In this document: piece after piece, positions 45,147 through 54,200 of the stretch
Numbering within the stretch: the first letter of the stretch is position 1
How the letters are laid out: every line of letters begins with the position of its first letter
From: an uncultured Sunxiuqinia sp.
GTDB taxonomy: Bacteria > Bacteroidota > Bacteroidia > Bacteroidales > Prolixibacteraceae
Direction of reading: 5' to 3'
Assembly: GCF_963678245.1 (NCBI RefSeq)
Contig: NZ_OY782770.1
Location: 434,001-498,000 of the forward strand
Length of the DNA: 64,000 nt
Translations under genes and position numbers: made by a program
Notes under the pieces: model-generated
Databases searched by the model: none
Seen by the model: only the letters and a program-made list of their open reading frames with translations
Told to the model about the DNA's origin: nothing

Positions 45147-45749
45147 ATGTTGTCATCAATCGTTGAGTTTCTGGTCATGTTGAATCCTTTCGCCCTGTTT
45201 CTTTATCTCGATCCTATTCGGAAAGATTTGTCGCATCGCGATTTCATGATGGTTATTTTTAAAGCAAGCTTGATTTCATTTTTTGTTTGCCTTGTTTTTT
45301 TCTTCTCCGGAGATCTGTTTTTTCGTCTGATTTTTAAAATTGACTTTGAATCTTTTCGTATTTTCGGTGGAATAATCATTTTCTCATATGCTTACTTTTA
45401 TATTGTAAAGGGGCAGAAAGCACTAATTATTATTAAAGAAAACCTAGACGACTTAGCTTCAGAAATAGCTCTGCCTTTCATGGTTGGCGCCGGAACAATC
45501 TCTTTAACTATTTTATTGGCTCACGACCATTCCTTGCTGATTGGAGGCGGATCGCTAACTATCATCTTCCTCGTTAATTTTCTGGTTATTTTTGCACTCA
45601 AAAAATTTAGAGACTCGATTGAAACAAAGAAATTTAAAACTGCCTTTGATAAAAACATGGAGGTTTTGTTGCGTCTGAATGGATTTTTCATTGGTGCCAT
45701 TGGCATAAATATGGTACTTCTGGGTATCAAAAACTTATTCGGGATCTAA
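45147..45749 (+). CDS. MarC-family integral membrane protein
   Basis: The 200-residue protein has six hydrophobic segments and the MarC-family pattern: a first helix with LVMLNPFALFLYLDPI and a third with FRIFGGIIIFSYAY. The second half contains ALPFMVGAGTISLTILL and ends RLNGFFIGAIGINMVLLGIKNL. MarC proteins were once linked to multiple antibiotic resistance; their actual substrate is not established. The gene stands alone on the plus strand, 238 bases from the divergent valS. Confidence 0.85.
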   Translation: MLSSIVEFLVMLNPFALFLYLDPIRKDLSHRDFMMVIFKASLISFFVCLVFFFSGDLFFRLIFKIDFESFRIFGGIIIFSYAYFYIVKGQKALIIIKENLDDLASEIALPFMVGAGTISLTILLAHDHSLLIGGGSLTIIFLVNFLVIFALKKFRDSIETKKFKTAFDKNMEVLLRLNGFFIGAIGINMVLLGIKNLFGI

Positions 45750-45937
45750 TAAAAGTAGATGTTTGCTACGATTTGGCATTGACTTTTTATAACTCTGCAC
45801 ACTCAATCAGCTTGCCACAATAAAGCAAATACCCGAATTCACTAACCTTTCAGGGCACTATTGAACTCAGTGCTGGGAACCCGAAATGCCGTCGTGTTAA
45901 ATTATCACTAACAAACTGTATGACTGACCATTGCTTA

Positions 45938-45968
45938 TTGCGCTTCATCAATTCATCGTTTAAATTTG
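45938..45968 (+). promoter_or_regulatory. Promoter of the CBM48 gene
   Basis: TTG at 45938-45940 and TAAATTTG at 45961-45968, separated by 20 bases, form a complete Bacteroidota promoter. The predicted leader is about 44 bases. Confidence 0.75.
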
Positions 45969-46015
45969 AAATAAGTTAGATCCATAGTTTAGTTAGTTAG
46001 AAAAAAGTTTTAAGT

Positions 46016-46321
46016 ATGAGTTTAAAGAAACAAGTTTTAAAATCGAAGCCGGTTTGTAAAGTTACTTTCCGGTTGTCAAAAGATGAAGTTAAAGGTGCTG
46101 AATCAGTTGTACTAGCAGGTGATTTCAATAACTGGGATACAACCTCCAGCATGAAACAATTAAAAACAGGTGATTTCACGACCCTTCTGGAGCTTGAAAA
46201 AGGAAAATCTTATGAGTTCCGTTACCTGGTTGATGGCGAAAAATGGATCAATGATCCTGAAGCTGACCGTTTCGCAACCAATGAGTTTGGTGAAGAAAAC
46301 TCAGTAGTCGAAGCCATTTAA
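46016..46321 (+). CDS. Stand-alone CBM48 (isoamylase N-terminal / AMPK-beta-like) domain protein
   Basis: The 101-residue protein is a single early-set Ig-like domain related to CBM48: VTFRLSKDEVKGAESVVLAGDFNNWD, then a core ending YEFRYLVDGEKWINDPEADRF. The Trp in FNNWD and the Trp near the end are the usual glycogen/starch contact residues. No catalytic domain is attached or nearby. It may bind glycogen or act as a regulatory module for a partner enzyme; this is inference. It has its own promoter and strong terminator, so it is a separate, probably well-expressed transcript. Confidence 0.87.
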   Translation: MSLKKQVLKSKPVCKVTFRLSKDEVKGAESVVLAGDFNNWDTTSSMKQLKTGDFTTLLELEKGKSYEFRYLVDGEKWINDPEADRFATNEFGEENSVVEAI

Positions 46322-46358
46322 AAAAAAAGGTCTGAACTCAATTTCAGACCTTTTTTTT
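46321..46358 (+). terminator. Intrinsic terminator of the CBM48 gene
   Basis: GGTCTGAA/TTCAGACC stem flanked by eight A and eight T with a 6-base loop. It starts at the stop codon of the CBM48 gene and could also work in reverse. Confidence 0.9.
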
Positions 46359-46466
46359 CTTTCATATTCTCCCAAACTCAGCTAAGCTTCTTCAAACAGC
46401 TTTTAATAAACCTTCGATCCGCGTAAATTAGTAAAGCTAAATTAACTCAATTTGATAGAGAAAAGT

Positions 46467-46474
46467 TAATTTTG
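46467..46474 (+). promoter_or_regulatory. -7 promoter box of the MFS transporter gene
   Basis: TAATTTTG (TAnnTTTG) lies 22 bases before the ATG at 46496, and GAGGAGGTC, an unusually strong ribosome-binding sequence for this phylum, lies between (46484-46492). This decides for ATG 46496 over TTG 46472, which overlaps the box. Confidence 0.65.
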
Positions 46475-46495
46475 CCGGATACTCGAGGAGGTCTT

Positions 46496-47674
46496 ATGCA
46501 GCAAAACAACGCAGCTTTTAAAAACAACAATATTTACATCATTTTTAGTGTTACACTAATTGCGATGATGGGGGTTGCCAGCATCACCCCGGCATTTCCC
46601 GATATTATTGCTCACTTCAAAATTAATCCTCAACAAGTTGGTGGACTTATTGTAGCCTTTACCCTGCCCGGCATTTTTTTAACCCCTGTTACCGGAACGC
46701 TGGCCGACCGCTACGGACGAAAACTAATCCTTGTCCCATCGCTGTTCCTATTTGGGATTGCTGGCATAAGCTGCATGTTTGCCCCTAGTTTCTTCTGGCT
46801 TCTAGTTTTACGATTCATTCAGGGAATTGGAGCAAGTTCACTTTCAAGCCTGAATATCACGTTAGTTGGCGATTTATTTTCGGGCGAAACCAGAACCAAG
46901 GTGATGGGTTACAATGCGAGTGTATTGAGTATCGGAACGGCGACCTATCCTGCAGTTGGTGGTGCAATAGCTGTATTCGGCTGGCAATTCATTTTTATAC
47001 TACCAATTCTTGCGATCCCGCTGGGTATATGGATTATTAAAGGACTCAATAACCCGGAACCCAAAAACAAAACCAAACTAAAAGACTACTTTTCACGAGT
47101 ATGGAAAACTATTAACCAGAAAAATGTTTGGGTTATTTTGATGCTCAGCATAATTCTTTTCATCATTCTTTATGGTACCTATCTCACCTATTTCCCATTA
47201 ATGATGAAAACCCGCTTTGGATCGGAATCATATACGATCGGTTTAATGATGTCCTTAATGTCGGTTACGACAGCCATTGTTTCATCCAGACTAAGTTGGA
47301 TAAGTAAAAAAATAACCATCAAGCAACAGCTAATTGTTGGAAGTTTGAGCTACTTTTTTTCGACATTATTAATGATGATTGCGCAAAACTATGGAATGCT
47401 GATCGTTTCGGTAATGATATTCGGAGTTGGACATGGAGTAATTATCCCATCAGTTCAAAACCTATTGGTTGGATATGCTTCTATTCAGGAGCGTGGAGCT
47501 TTCATGTCGGTTAACTCGATGGTTCTTCGCATGGGGCAAACTTTAGGTCCCTTGATCGTTGGTATTTTCTACTCACTAAAAGGGTTAAACGCAGCGTTTG
47601 GAGCCGGATCCGGACTTGCACTTTTAATGTTTTTAATCATCCAGTTTGTATTTTCCGCATCATCCCATAAATAG
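46496..47674 (+). CDS. Major facilitator superfamily transporter
   Basis: The 392-residue protein has twelve predicted membrane segments. The MFS signature between helices 2 and 3 reads GTLADRYGRKLILV (near residue 70). The helix 1 start TLIAMMGVASITPAFPDI and helix 5 motif-C-like GTATYPAVGGAIAVFGWQF suggest the drug:proton antiporter (DHA1) branch. The substrate is unknown; multidrug or metabolite export is likely. ATG at 46496 is supported by a GAGGAGG ribosome-binding site and an upstream promoter box. The CDF gene follows after 87 bases with its own promoter box. Confidence 0.9.
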   Translation: MQQNNAAFKNNNIYIIFSVTLIAMMGVASITPAFPDIIAHFKINPQQVGGLIVAFTLPGIFLTPVTGTLADRYGRKLILVPSLFLFGIAGISCMFAPSFFWLLVLRFIQGIGASSLSSLNITLVGDLFSGETRTKVMGYNASVLSIGTATYPAVGGAIAVFGWQFIFILPILAIPLGIWIIKGLNNPEPKNKTKLKDYFSRVWKTINQKNVWVILMLSIILFIILYGTYLTYFPLMMKTRFGSESYTIGLMMSLMSVTTAIVSSRLSWISKKITIKQQLIVGSLSYFFSTLLMMIAQNYGMLIVSVMIFGVGHGVIIPSVQNLLVGYASIQERGAFMSVNSMVLRMGQTLGPLIVGIFYSLKGLNAAFGAGSGLALLMFLIIQFVFSASSHK

Positions 47675-47736
47675 TTGGCTTTGTCCTAAAAACGAAAAAC
47701 AACAACTATTCAATCAACTATTTTAATAGAATTGGC

Positions 47737-47744
47737 TAGTTTTG
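47737..47744 (+). promoter_or_regulatory. -7 promoter box of the CDF transporter gene
   Basis: TAGTTTTG (TAnnTTTG) lies 18 bases before ATG 47762. It overlaps the extended reading frame from TTG 47732, so the shorter start is preferred. Confidence 0.5.
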
Positions 47745-47761
47745 TAGCGATAATTTTAGAC

Positions 47762-48631
47762 ATGATTGATAGTAATAAAAAATATGTCGCTTTTGAGGGT
47801 TGGATTTCCATCTTCATGAACCTGCTGCTTTTTACCCTGAAATACTGGGCCGGAATCGTATCCGGATCGATCGCTCTAATTGCCGATGCCTGGCACACCT
47901 TAACCGATTCCGTTTCTTCGGTTATCGTACTACTTGGCGGACGACTTTCGCGCAAGCCAGCTGACGAGGAACACCCTTTCGGGCATGGACGAGCCGAACA
48001 CATTGCGGCAATTATTATTGGTGTTCTGTTAGCCATTGTCGCTTTTGACTTTGTGATTAATTCCATCGAACGATTCAACAGCCGGGAGTCAGGCACATTT
48101 GGAACCATCGCTATTATTGTCACCGTTATTTCAATTATTGGTAAAGAAGTGCTTGCTCAATATGCTTTCTGGGGGTATCGGAAAACAAAATCGTCTATCT
48201 TAAAAGCTGATGCCTGGCATCATCGAACCGATTCGCTTTCATCGATCATCATTCTGATTGGTATTTTGGTTGGCAAGTATTTTTGGTGGATCGACTCCCT
48301 ACTAGCTTTAATTGTTGCTATTATGATTGGCTATGCAAGCTACGAGATACTTTCGAAAGAAATACAAAGTTTACTAGGTGAGCGAATTGAACCTAAGCTA
48401 ATTGGGGATATCAAAACCGAGGTTGATAAACTTCTTGAATTAGAAGTGTTCATCCACCATTTTCACTTGCATCAATACGGTCATCATAACGAATTAAGTT
48501 GCCACATCAAACTTCCAGCCGACATGCCATTAAACGAAGTGCATGAAATTTGCACCCGGATTGAAAATCATATCAAACAGAAATTCAACTTGGTTACTAC
48601 GATTCACCCGGAACCCTATGAAGATTCTTAA
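47762..48631 (+). CDS. Cation diffusion facilitator (CDF) family metal exporter
   Basis: The 289-residue protein has six membrane segments. The metal-binding Asp/His motifs are ADAWHTLTDSVSSV near residue 42 (helix 2) and ADAWHHRTDSLSSI near 152 (helix 5). The GHGRAEHIAA loop follows helix 2. The cytoplasmic C-terminal ferredoxin-like domain (from about 205) is rich in His (FIHHFHLHQYGHHNELSCHI). It exports divalent metal such as zinc, iron or manganese in exchange for protons; the metal cannot be told from sequence alone. The preferred start is ATG 47762. Confidence 0.93.
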   Translation: MIDSNKKYVAFEGWISIFMNLLLFTLKYWAGIVSGSIALIADAWHTLTDSVSSVIVLLGGRLSRKPADEEHPFGHGRAEHIAAIIIGVLLAIVAFDFVINSIERFNSRESGTFGTIAIIVTVISIIGKEVLAQYAFWGYRKTKSSILKADAWHHRTDSLSSIIILIGILVGKYFWWIDSLLALIVAIMIGYASYEILSKEIQSLLGERIEPKLIGDIKTEVDKLLELEVFIHHFHLHQYGHHNELSCHIKLPADMPLNEVHEICTRIENHIKQKFNLVTTIHPEPYEDS

Positions 48632-48744
48632 GCATCTCTATAAACACATTCTGAATTTCGATCTCACTACTTTTTAAAAAACTTATTGTCTTTTAACTTC
48701 AAATCATACTTAATATCCTTATTTTAGCGTTTTTGAATTTTAAG

Positions 48745-49203
48745 ATGAAAAATACATTGTTATATATTCTCATTTTGGTGGGATTCGCTATTTCTTGCGA
48801 TGAAGTTTATGAATCGCCACCACACGCTTTCCTGGAAGTGTCTTTAGAAAATATTGATTCGTTAGATGCTTCGAAGCCCAAGGTTACAGTTTATGGCATT
48901 GGAAGGGAAGATACTATTTACAATGAAACTACAGATTTGTTTCTGCTTCCACTCAGTATGGAAGAAACAACCAGCTTTGTTTTGTTGCTTGATTCAATTG
49001 CTGACACACTGATAATCACCCATGAGAATGAACTAATTTTTGAATCGGCAGAAACCGGATTTTACAACGAATTTAAAATACTTGATGTCGACCACACTTT
49101 CAATCGCATTGATAGTTATGACGTGACTGATAGTTTGGTGACAAAAAATTGGCATGAAAATATTAAGTTTTACATTAATCCTCTTCCTAATAACGCTAAT
49201 TAG
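48745..49203 (+). CDS. DUF6452 family lipoprotein
   Basis: The 152-residue protein has a lipoprotein signal peptide, MKNTLLYILILVGFAISCDE, with a lipobox Cys at residue 18. A beta-rich domain of about 130 residues follows. It matches the pattern of the DUF6452 proteins that lie next to DUF6048 proteins in Bacteroidota. Function is unknown; an envelope role is likely from its location. ATG 48745 is preferred to TTG 48733. It overlaps the following gene by 50 bases, so the two are translated from one mRNA. Confidence 0.75.
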   Translation: MKNTLLYILILVGFAISCDEVYESPPHAFLEVSLENIDSLDASKPKVTVYGIGREDTIYNETTDLFLLPLSMEETTSFVLLLDSIADTLIITHENELIFESAETGFYNEFKILDVDHTFNRIDSYDVTDSLVTKNWHENIKFYINPLPNNAN

Positions 49204-49843
49204 TTTTGGGCAAGAGCGAGAACAAAAGTTAAAACCCAAACGAACAGACAACTATATTCATATGGATGGTTTGCGCGTTGGAATGGATATTTCGCGCTCA
49301 CTCCAACACTTTTGGAATAAAGGAAACCGATATGGGACAGAATTCAGCCTTGACATGGAATTGATCCCAAACTTATACCCGACGCTCGAAACCGGCTGGG
49401 AGAAACTTCGATTAACGCAAGACTATCTTGATTATTCTTCATCTGGATCGTATACAAAAATTGGCTTCGACTATAATATTCTGGTCGCTGAAAACCGTCA
49501 GGACATGGACATGGTATATGTTGGCTTGAGATACGGCTTTACACTAGCCAACCAGCAAGTTAAATCATTTTACGTATCAAACTACTGGGGCGACTACAGC
49601 GGTAGCTTTAACAAACAAGATTACAGCGCGCAATGGACAGAGTTTGTATTTGGAATGAAAGGGGAAGTATTGAGAAACTTTTTCATCGGCTGGAGCATTC
49701 GTGGCAAACTGAAACTTGGACAAAAAGAATTTGATCTACCCCATGTTTATTTTAATCCTGGCTATGGCCCTGCTGAAAAAAAATTCAATTTCGATTTTTC
49801 TTACTCAATTTATTACAACTTCCCATTTAACTTTAGAAAATAG
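49154..49843 (+). CDS. DUF6048 family outer-membrane-type protein
   Basis: The 229-residue protein has a signal peptide (about 1-19, ending ISFGQ) and alternating hydrophobic/polar strands with many Tyr, Trp and Phe (for example VYVGLRYGFTLANQQ and a final aromatic YYNFPFNFRK), consistent with an eight-stranded outer-membrane barrel. It is assigned to DUF6048 by its pairing with a DUF6452 lipoprotein. Function is unknown. The 50-base overlap with the lipoprotein gene is unusually long and suggests coupled synthesis of a two-part envelope complex. Confidence 0.75.
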   Translation: MKILSFTLILFLITLISFGQEREQKLKPKRTDNYIHMDGLRVGMDISRSLQHFWNKGNRYGTEFSLDMELIPNLYPTLETGWEKLRLTQDYLDYSSSGSYTKIGFDYNILVAENRQDMDMVYVGLRYGFTLANQQVKSFYVSNYWGDYSGSFNKQDYSAQWTEFVFGMKGEVLRNFFIGWSIRGKLKLGQKEFDLPHVYFNPGYGPAEKKFNFDFSYSIYYNFPFNFRK

Positions 49844-50035
49844 ACTTTGGAACACGTTGTTCTGAATTTTAGGTTTTATTTTCATGTTAATCATTTTGTG
49901 AATGATATTATTCGAAGACTGTGCGATAGTCAAGGGGAAACAGGTATTAGCAATGCTTTATTCATAAAAAACATCAATATAGTATTTCAACGCGATTAGT
50001 GTCGTCACAGCCAATTGATTTACGACCTCACCTTT

Positions 50036-51202
50036 TTATTTTTTAGGGAAAAACAGTCGAACCATGGCACCTCCATCAACACTATTCAGAATCTCAATCT
50101 TTCCATTGTGTGCTTTCATAATCAAATTTACCAAAGCCAAACTCAAGCCTTTTTGCTCATCAATATATTCGCGTCCAAACGTAAAAAACTTAAAATGGTC
50201 AACTAAAATTCTTTCACTAAACCCTTTCCCTTTATCTTCGACTTCACAAACAACTTTATTCGCTATTTCATAACTTGAAATGCGAATGGCTCCATTTTCA
50301 GGCGAATAGCGCAAAGCGTTATCCAAAATACACTCAACACATTTTGCTGCCAAAAATTGATCAGCCCACAATGTGTCAACCTTAAAATCTATATCAAATG
50401 AAATATTCTTTTGCTGGATTGATTCTTGCAGAGCAGCTATTTGAACGTCAAACAAGCCTGAAATATGACAGTCTTTAAACCGTAAGGTCTTGCGATTTGT
50501 ACGAAGTTCTGTAATTAAGAGACTTAAATCAGCGAACTTCTCTAAGCGCTTCGCCGATAGATCCAAAAAATGAATCATCTCGTAAACTTCATCATTCTTC
50601 AACTCTTCTTTTAAAATATTGATAAAACCAATAACTCCGTTTAAAGGAGTATTAATTTCATGACTAATAATTCTTAAAAAGTCATCTTTTGCCTCGTCCA
50701 ACAGTTGAAGTTCCTGATTAACCTTTTTTAGTTTTTCATTGGATTTCTTCAGGGCCATGGTTCTCTCCATCACCTTTTCTTCCAGCCTAAGATTACTCTC
50801 TCTTAACTCTTCTTTCCTTCTCTTAAGTTCGATATGTGTTTCTACACGAGCTAATAATTCCCGACTATTAAACGGTTTCTCAACATAGTCTTGCGCTCCC
50901 GAATCAAACCCTTCTACCACATTATCAATTTCACTCAAAGCTGTCAGGAATATAATGGGAATCTCATTCAGCTTTGGATTTCTTCTTATTTGAATACAGG
51001 TTTCATACCCACTCATCTTCGGCATATTTACATCGAGTAAGACCAGATCATAGTCATTCGACGCCTTCAACAAATCCAGAGCCTGCTGCCCGTCAAAAGC
51101 AAAACCGACCTGATAATTTGCTTTTCGAAGGATTGAACCAATCACTTTAATATTTTGGTGATTATCATCGACAGCTAGAATTTTAGATTGTTTTTGTTCC
51201 AT
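50036..51202 (-). CDS. Response regulator-histidine kinase hybrid (REC-HisKA-HATPase)
   Basis: The 388-residue cytoplasmic protein has a receiver domain at 7-122 with phosphoacceptor Asp57 (LLLDVNMPKMSG) and Lys in EKPFN. A coiled coil lies near 125-165, then HisKA with His181 in ISHEINTPLNG and an HATPase_c domain (NALRYSPENGAI, DKGKGFSERI). The G2 box reads QKGLSLAL instead of GxGLGL, so ATP binding may be weakened. A receiver before a kinase suits signal input from another kinase. The neighbouring 1373-residue hybrid, encoded 8 bases upstream, is the obvious partner. Confidence 0.9.
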   Translation of the reverse strand: MEQKQSKILAVDDNHQNIKVIGSILRKANYQVGFAFDGQQALDLLKASNDYDLVLLDVNMPKMSGYETCIQIRRNPKLNEIPIIFLTALSEIDNVVEGFDSGAQDYVEKPFNSRELLARVETHIELKRRKEELRESNLRLEEKVMERTMALKKSNEKLKKVNQELQLLDEAKDDFLRIISHEINTPLNGVIGFINILKEELKNDEVYEMIHFLDLSAKRLEKFADLSLLITELRTNRKTLRFKDCHISGLFDVQIAALQESIQQKNISFDIDFKVDTLWADQFLAAKCVECILDNALRYSPENGAIRISSYEIANKVVCEVEDKGKGFSERILVDHFKFFTFGREYIDEQKGLSLALVNLIMKAHNGKIEILNSVDGGAMVRLFFPKK

Positions 51203-51210
51203 CGCGGTCT

Positions 51211-54200
51211 CTATTTTTCTGTTATTAATCGTTTCAAGTTTGCAACTAGCTCAGGAAAGCTTTTTAACTTTTTCATCAATCTATCAATTTCAAAATTATC
51301 AGAAAACATACAGATTTCTTCTCCAAAATCGACTAAAAAATTAGCAGAATTAGCAAGTCCTACGATTACTAAATCCCGACCAAAGCTCTCCATTTCATCA
51401 ATCACCTGCTTTTCCAGCACTTTCTTATATTTAGGAATAAATTTAGCTTCTAACAATTCGACAAGCGTTGGCAGTTGACTTTGTTGTTTTTCTGAAAGAT
51501 CATTTTTCAGATCTAAAAAATGATCCCTTTTAATCTCGGGTTCAATAACTTCATATTTCAAATATTTTTTTAATGTTTCGGTCAACTCATGCAAGTCAAT
51601 CGGCTTAAGCAAAAATCCATTAAAAACACTCAATTGCAACTGCTCTTGAACTACAATTTTTGATGAAGCAGATACAGCAATGACTGGAATATGTCTGGTC
51701 GTATCATTGTTTTTAATGATTGAAGTAGCCTCAATCCCATTCATTTCGGGCATGCGTAAATCCATTAAAATCAAATCAGGAATATGTTTCAATGCAAATT
51801 CAACAGCCTGTTTTCCATTAGCCGCTTCAGTTATTTGCAGTTTTGAGAAAGCGAAAAAATCATGCAAAAGATTACGGTTTTCTTTGTTATCATCAGCAAT
51901 CAGAATATGTACGTTTTTAAATCTCAAAGCTTTCGGGTCAAAACTTGGTATCTCCACGTGCTCATTTGTATCTTTCTCAATTTTAATTTCGGTTAGAACG
52001 GTTTTAAAAATACTACCTTCTCCCACACGACTTTCTACTGTGATCGAGCCTCCCATGGTTTCAACCAACCGCCGCGTGATTGACAATCCCAGACCAGTTC
52101 CTCCATATTGTGTTTCCAACTGTCCTTCCTGCTGGGTAAAAGGTTCAAAAATACGCTCTAACTGATCTTCCGGAATACCAATTCCGGAATCTTCCACCGT
52201 CATCTCTAAATCGACTTCCCCTTTTTCCCGTTGTATAACATTCACCGATAGAATTACATGCCCTTTTGGGGTAAATTTTATAGCATTGCCAAGTAAATTA
52301 AATAGGATTTGTCTTATCCGGGTTTCGTCCATTCGCAAAACAGCTGGTATCTTATTTTCAATTTCGATAAAAAAAGAAATATCCTTTTCTTGCGCCCGCT
52401 GTTTAAACATGACATCCAATTCTTCGATCAACTTCCCGAAACGCACCGGTTCTGGTTGAAGTTCCATCTTCCCAGCTTCAATTTTTGAAAGATCAAGGAT
52501 ATCATTGATTATACGCAACAGGTTACGACCGCTGCTACGGATCGAATCAACCTGTGATTTTACTTTCCCTCCTTCAAAAGAGGAATACAACATGTCAGAG
52601 AATCCAATAATTGAATTCAGAGGTGTCCGAATCTCATGCGACATGTTTGCCAAAAAGATACTTTTTGTTTTATTTGCTTCTTCGGCAGCCTGCCGGGCAA
52701 TACGCTCCGACTCGACTTGTTTCTTTTCCGAAACATCTTCGACCGTTCCATCATAAAAGTGTTCCCCCGTATTTTTATCGATGATTAATCTTGCACTTTC
52801 CCTTACATAAATGCGTGTCCCGTCCTTCCTGACCCAAACAGCTTCAATATCCGTTACCTTTCCATCTTCTTCTATCTTTTTCACAAACTCTGCCCTCGAA
52901 AGATCGCCTTCATAACCTTCAAATTCGAGATTGCGTTCTTCTAATTCCTCAAACGTTTCAAAGCCCAATAACTTTATCAAAGCAGGGTTAGCCAAAACAA
53001 TTTGTCCATCTTTAGCTGTCCTATATATTCCGAAAGTAGAGTTTTCATATAATTCGCGAAACCGTTCTTCACTTAAATGCAAAGCCTCCTCTGCCAGTTT
53101 GCGCTCGGTAATGTTTCTTACCACAGCGACAACTACCTTGTTCTCTTCTGCCAACTTCGCCGTTTGAAAAATAATTTCCACCTGAATTTTTTGTCCATTC
53201 TTGTGTCGATGAACTGTTTCGATGGTTATCGAACTTCGCTCTCCGGCAACCAATGGATTTAACAACTCACGAAAACTCTCTCTGGAGTATTCTATTTTGA
53301 AATCAAGCGGAGTCATTTGAAGCAATTCTTCCTCAGTATAACCAATCTGCTGTGTTGCTCCAAAATTGACGTAAATATGTTGAAGCGAAGTGTATTCAAA
53401 CATGAAAATCCCATCAGTAGTCACATTAAGCGCAGCTAAAATACGTCTTCTTTCGACATCGGCTCTTTGTCGTTCGGATACATCCCGAATAATTGCGACT
53501 ACTAATTGTTCGCCATCTGACACCATTTTGCTCAGTGCTATTTCAACCGGAATTTGCTCATTATTAAGATTAAAGGCATACAAATCCAAAGTCATCCCAT
53601 TGATACACTTCTCTTGATTCATTCTCACCCTTTCATCCATTTTTTCATTTAATGTTGAAATGAAATTAGGGATGAAACGTTCAATCGATTTACCAATCAT
53701 TTGATTGGTGTCAGAACCAAACAATTGCTCCGATCGATTATTTGCCATAATAATATTCTTGTTTCTTTCAAGCATCACAATGCTATCAGGCGAAGAGCTA
53801 AATAATCCTTCGAAGCGATCTTCTGCCTGTTTCCGTTTTGAGATATCCGTTAAATATCCAAGCATACGCACCAGCGAGTTGTTTTCGTCGAACTGCGCCT
53901 GCCCAGATGCTGCAACCCAGATATATTCACCATTCTTTTTCTTCATCTGAAACTCAATCTGGAAAGTCTCATTCGTCAAAAGGTGCTTTCGAATGTCGCG
54001 TTTCACCTGCGCTAAATGGGCTGGATTTATTCGTTGAAATATTTTTGTCAAATCCAGCTCTAACTCCTCACTTTCAAACCCCAGTATTTCATAAAATTTA
54101 GCAGAAACAAAAGATTTTCCTGTTAGTCTATTCCATTCCCAGATTCCCATTCCGGTTCCGGACACAGCCAGTCGAAAACGCTCTTCACTTTCAATTAAAG

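Noticed and set aside
46472-46495. Extended N-terminus of the MFS transporter from TTG 46472
   Set aside because: The TTG overlaps the promoter -7 box, and a strong ribosome-binding site precedes ATG 46496.
47710-48123. 137-residue minus-strand frame over the CDF exporter gene
   Set aside because: The plus-strand frame carries both CDF metal-binding motifs; the other strand has none.
51680-52165. 161-residue plus-strand frame inside the multi-PAS kinase gene
   Set aside because: Antisense to the HATPase and receiver domains, low complexity, rich in Ser; no independent evidence.
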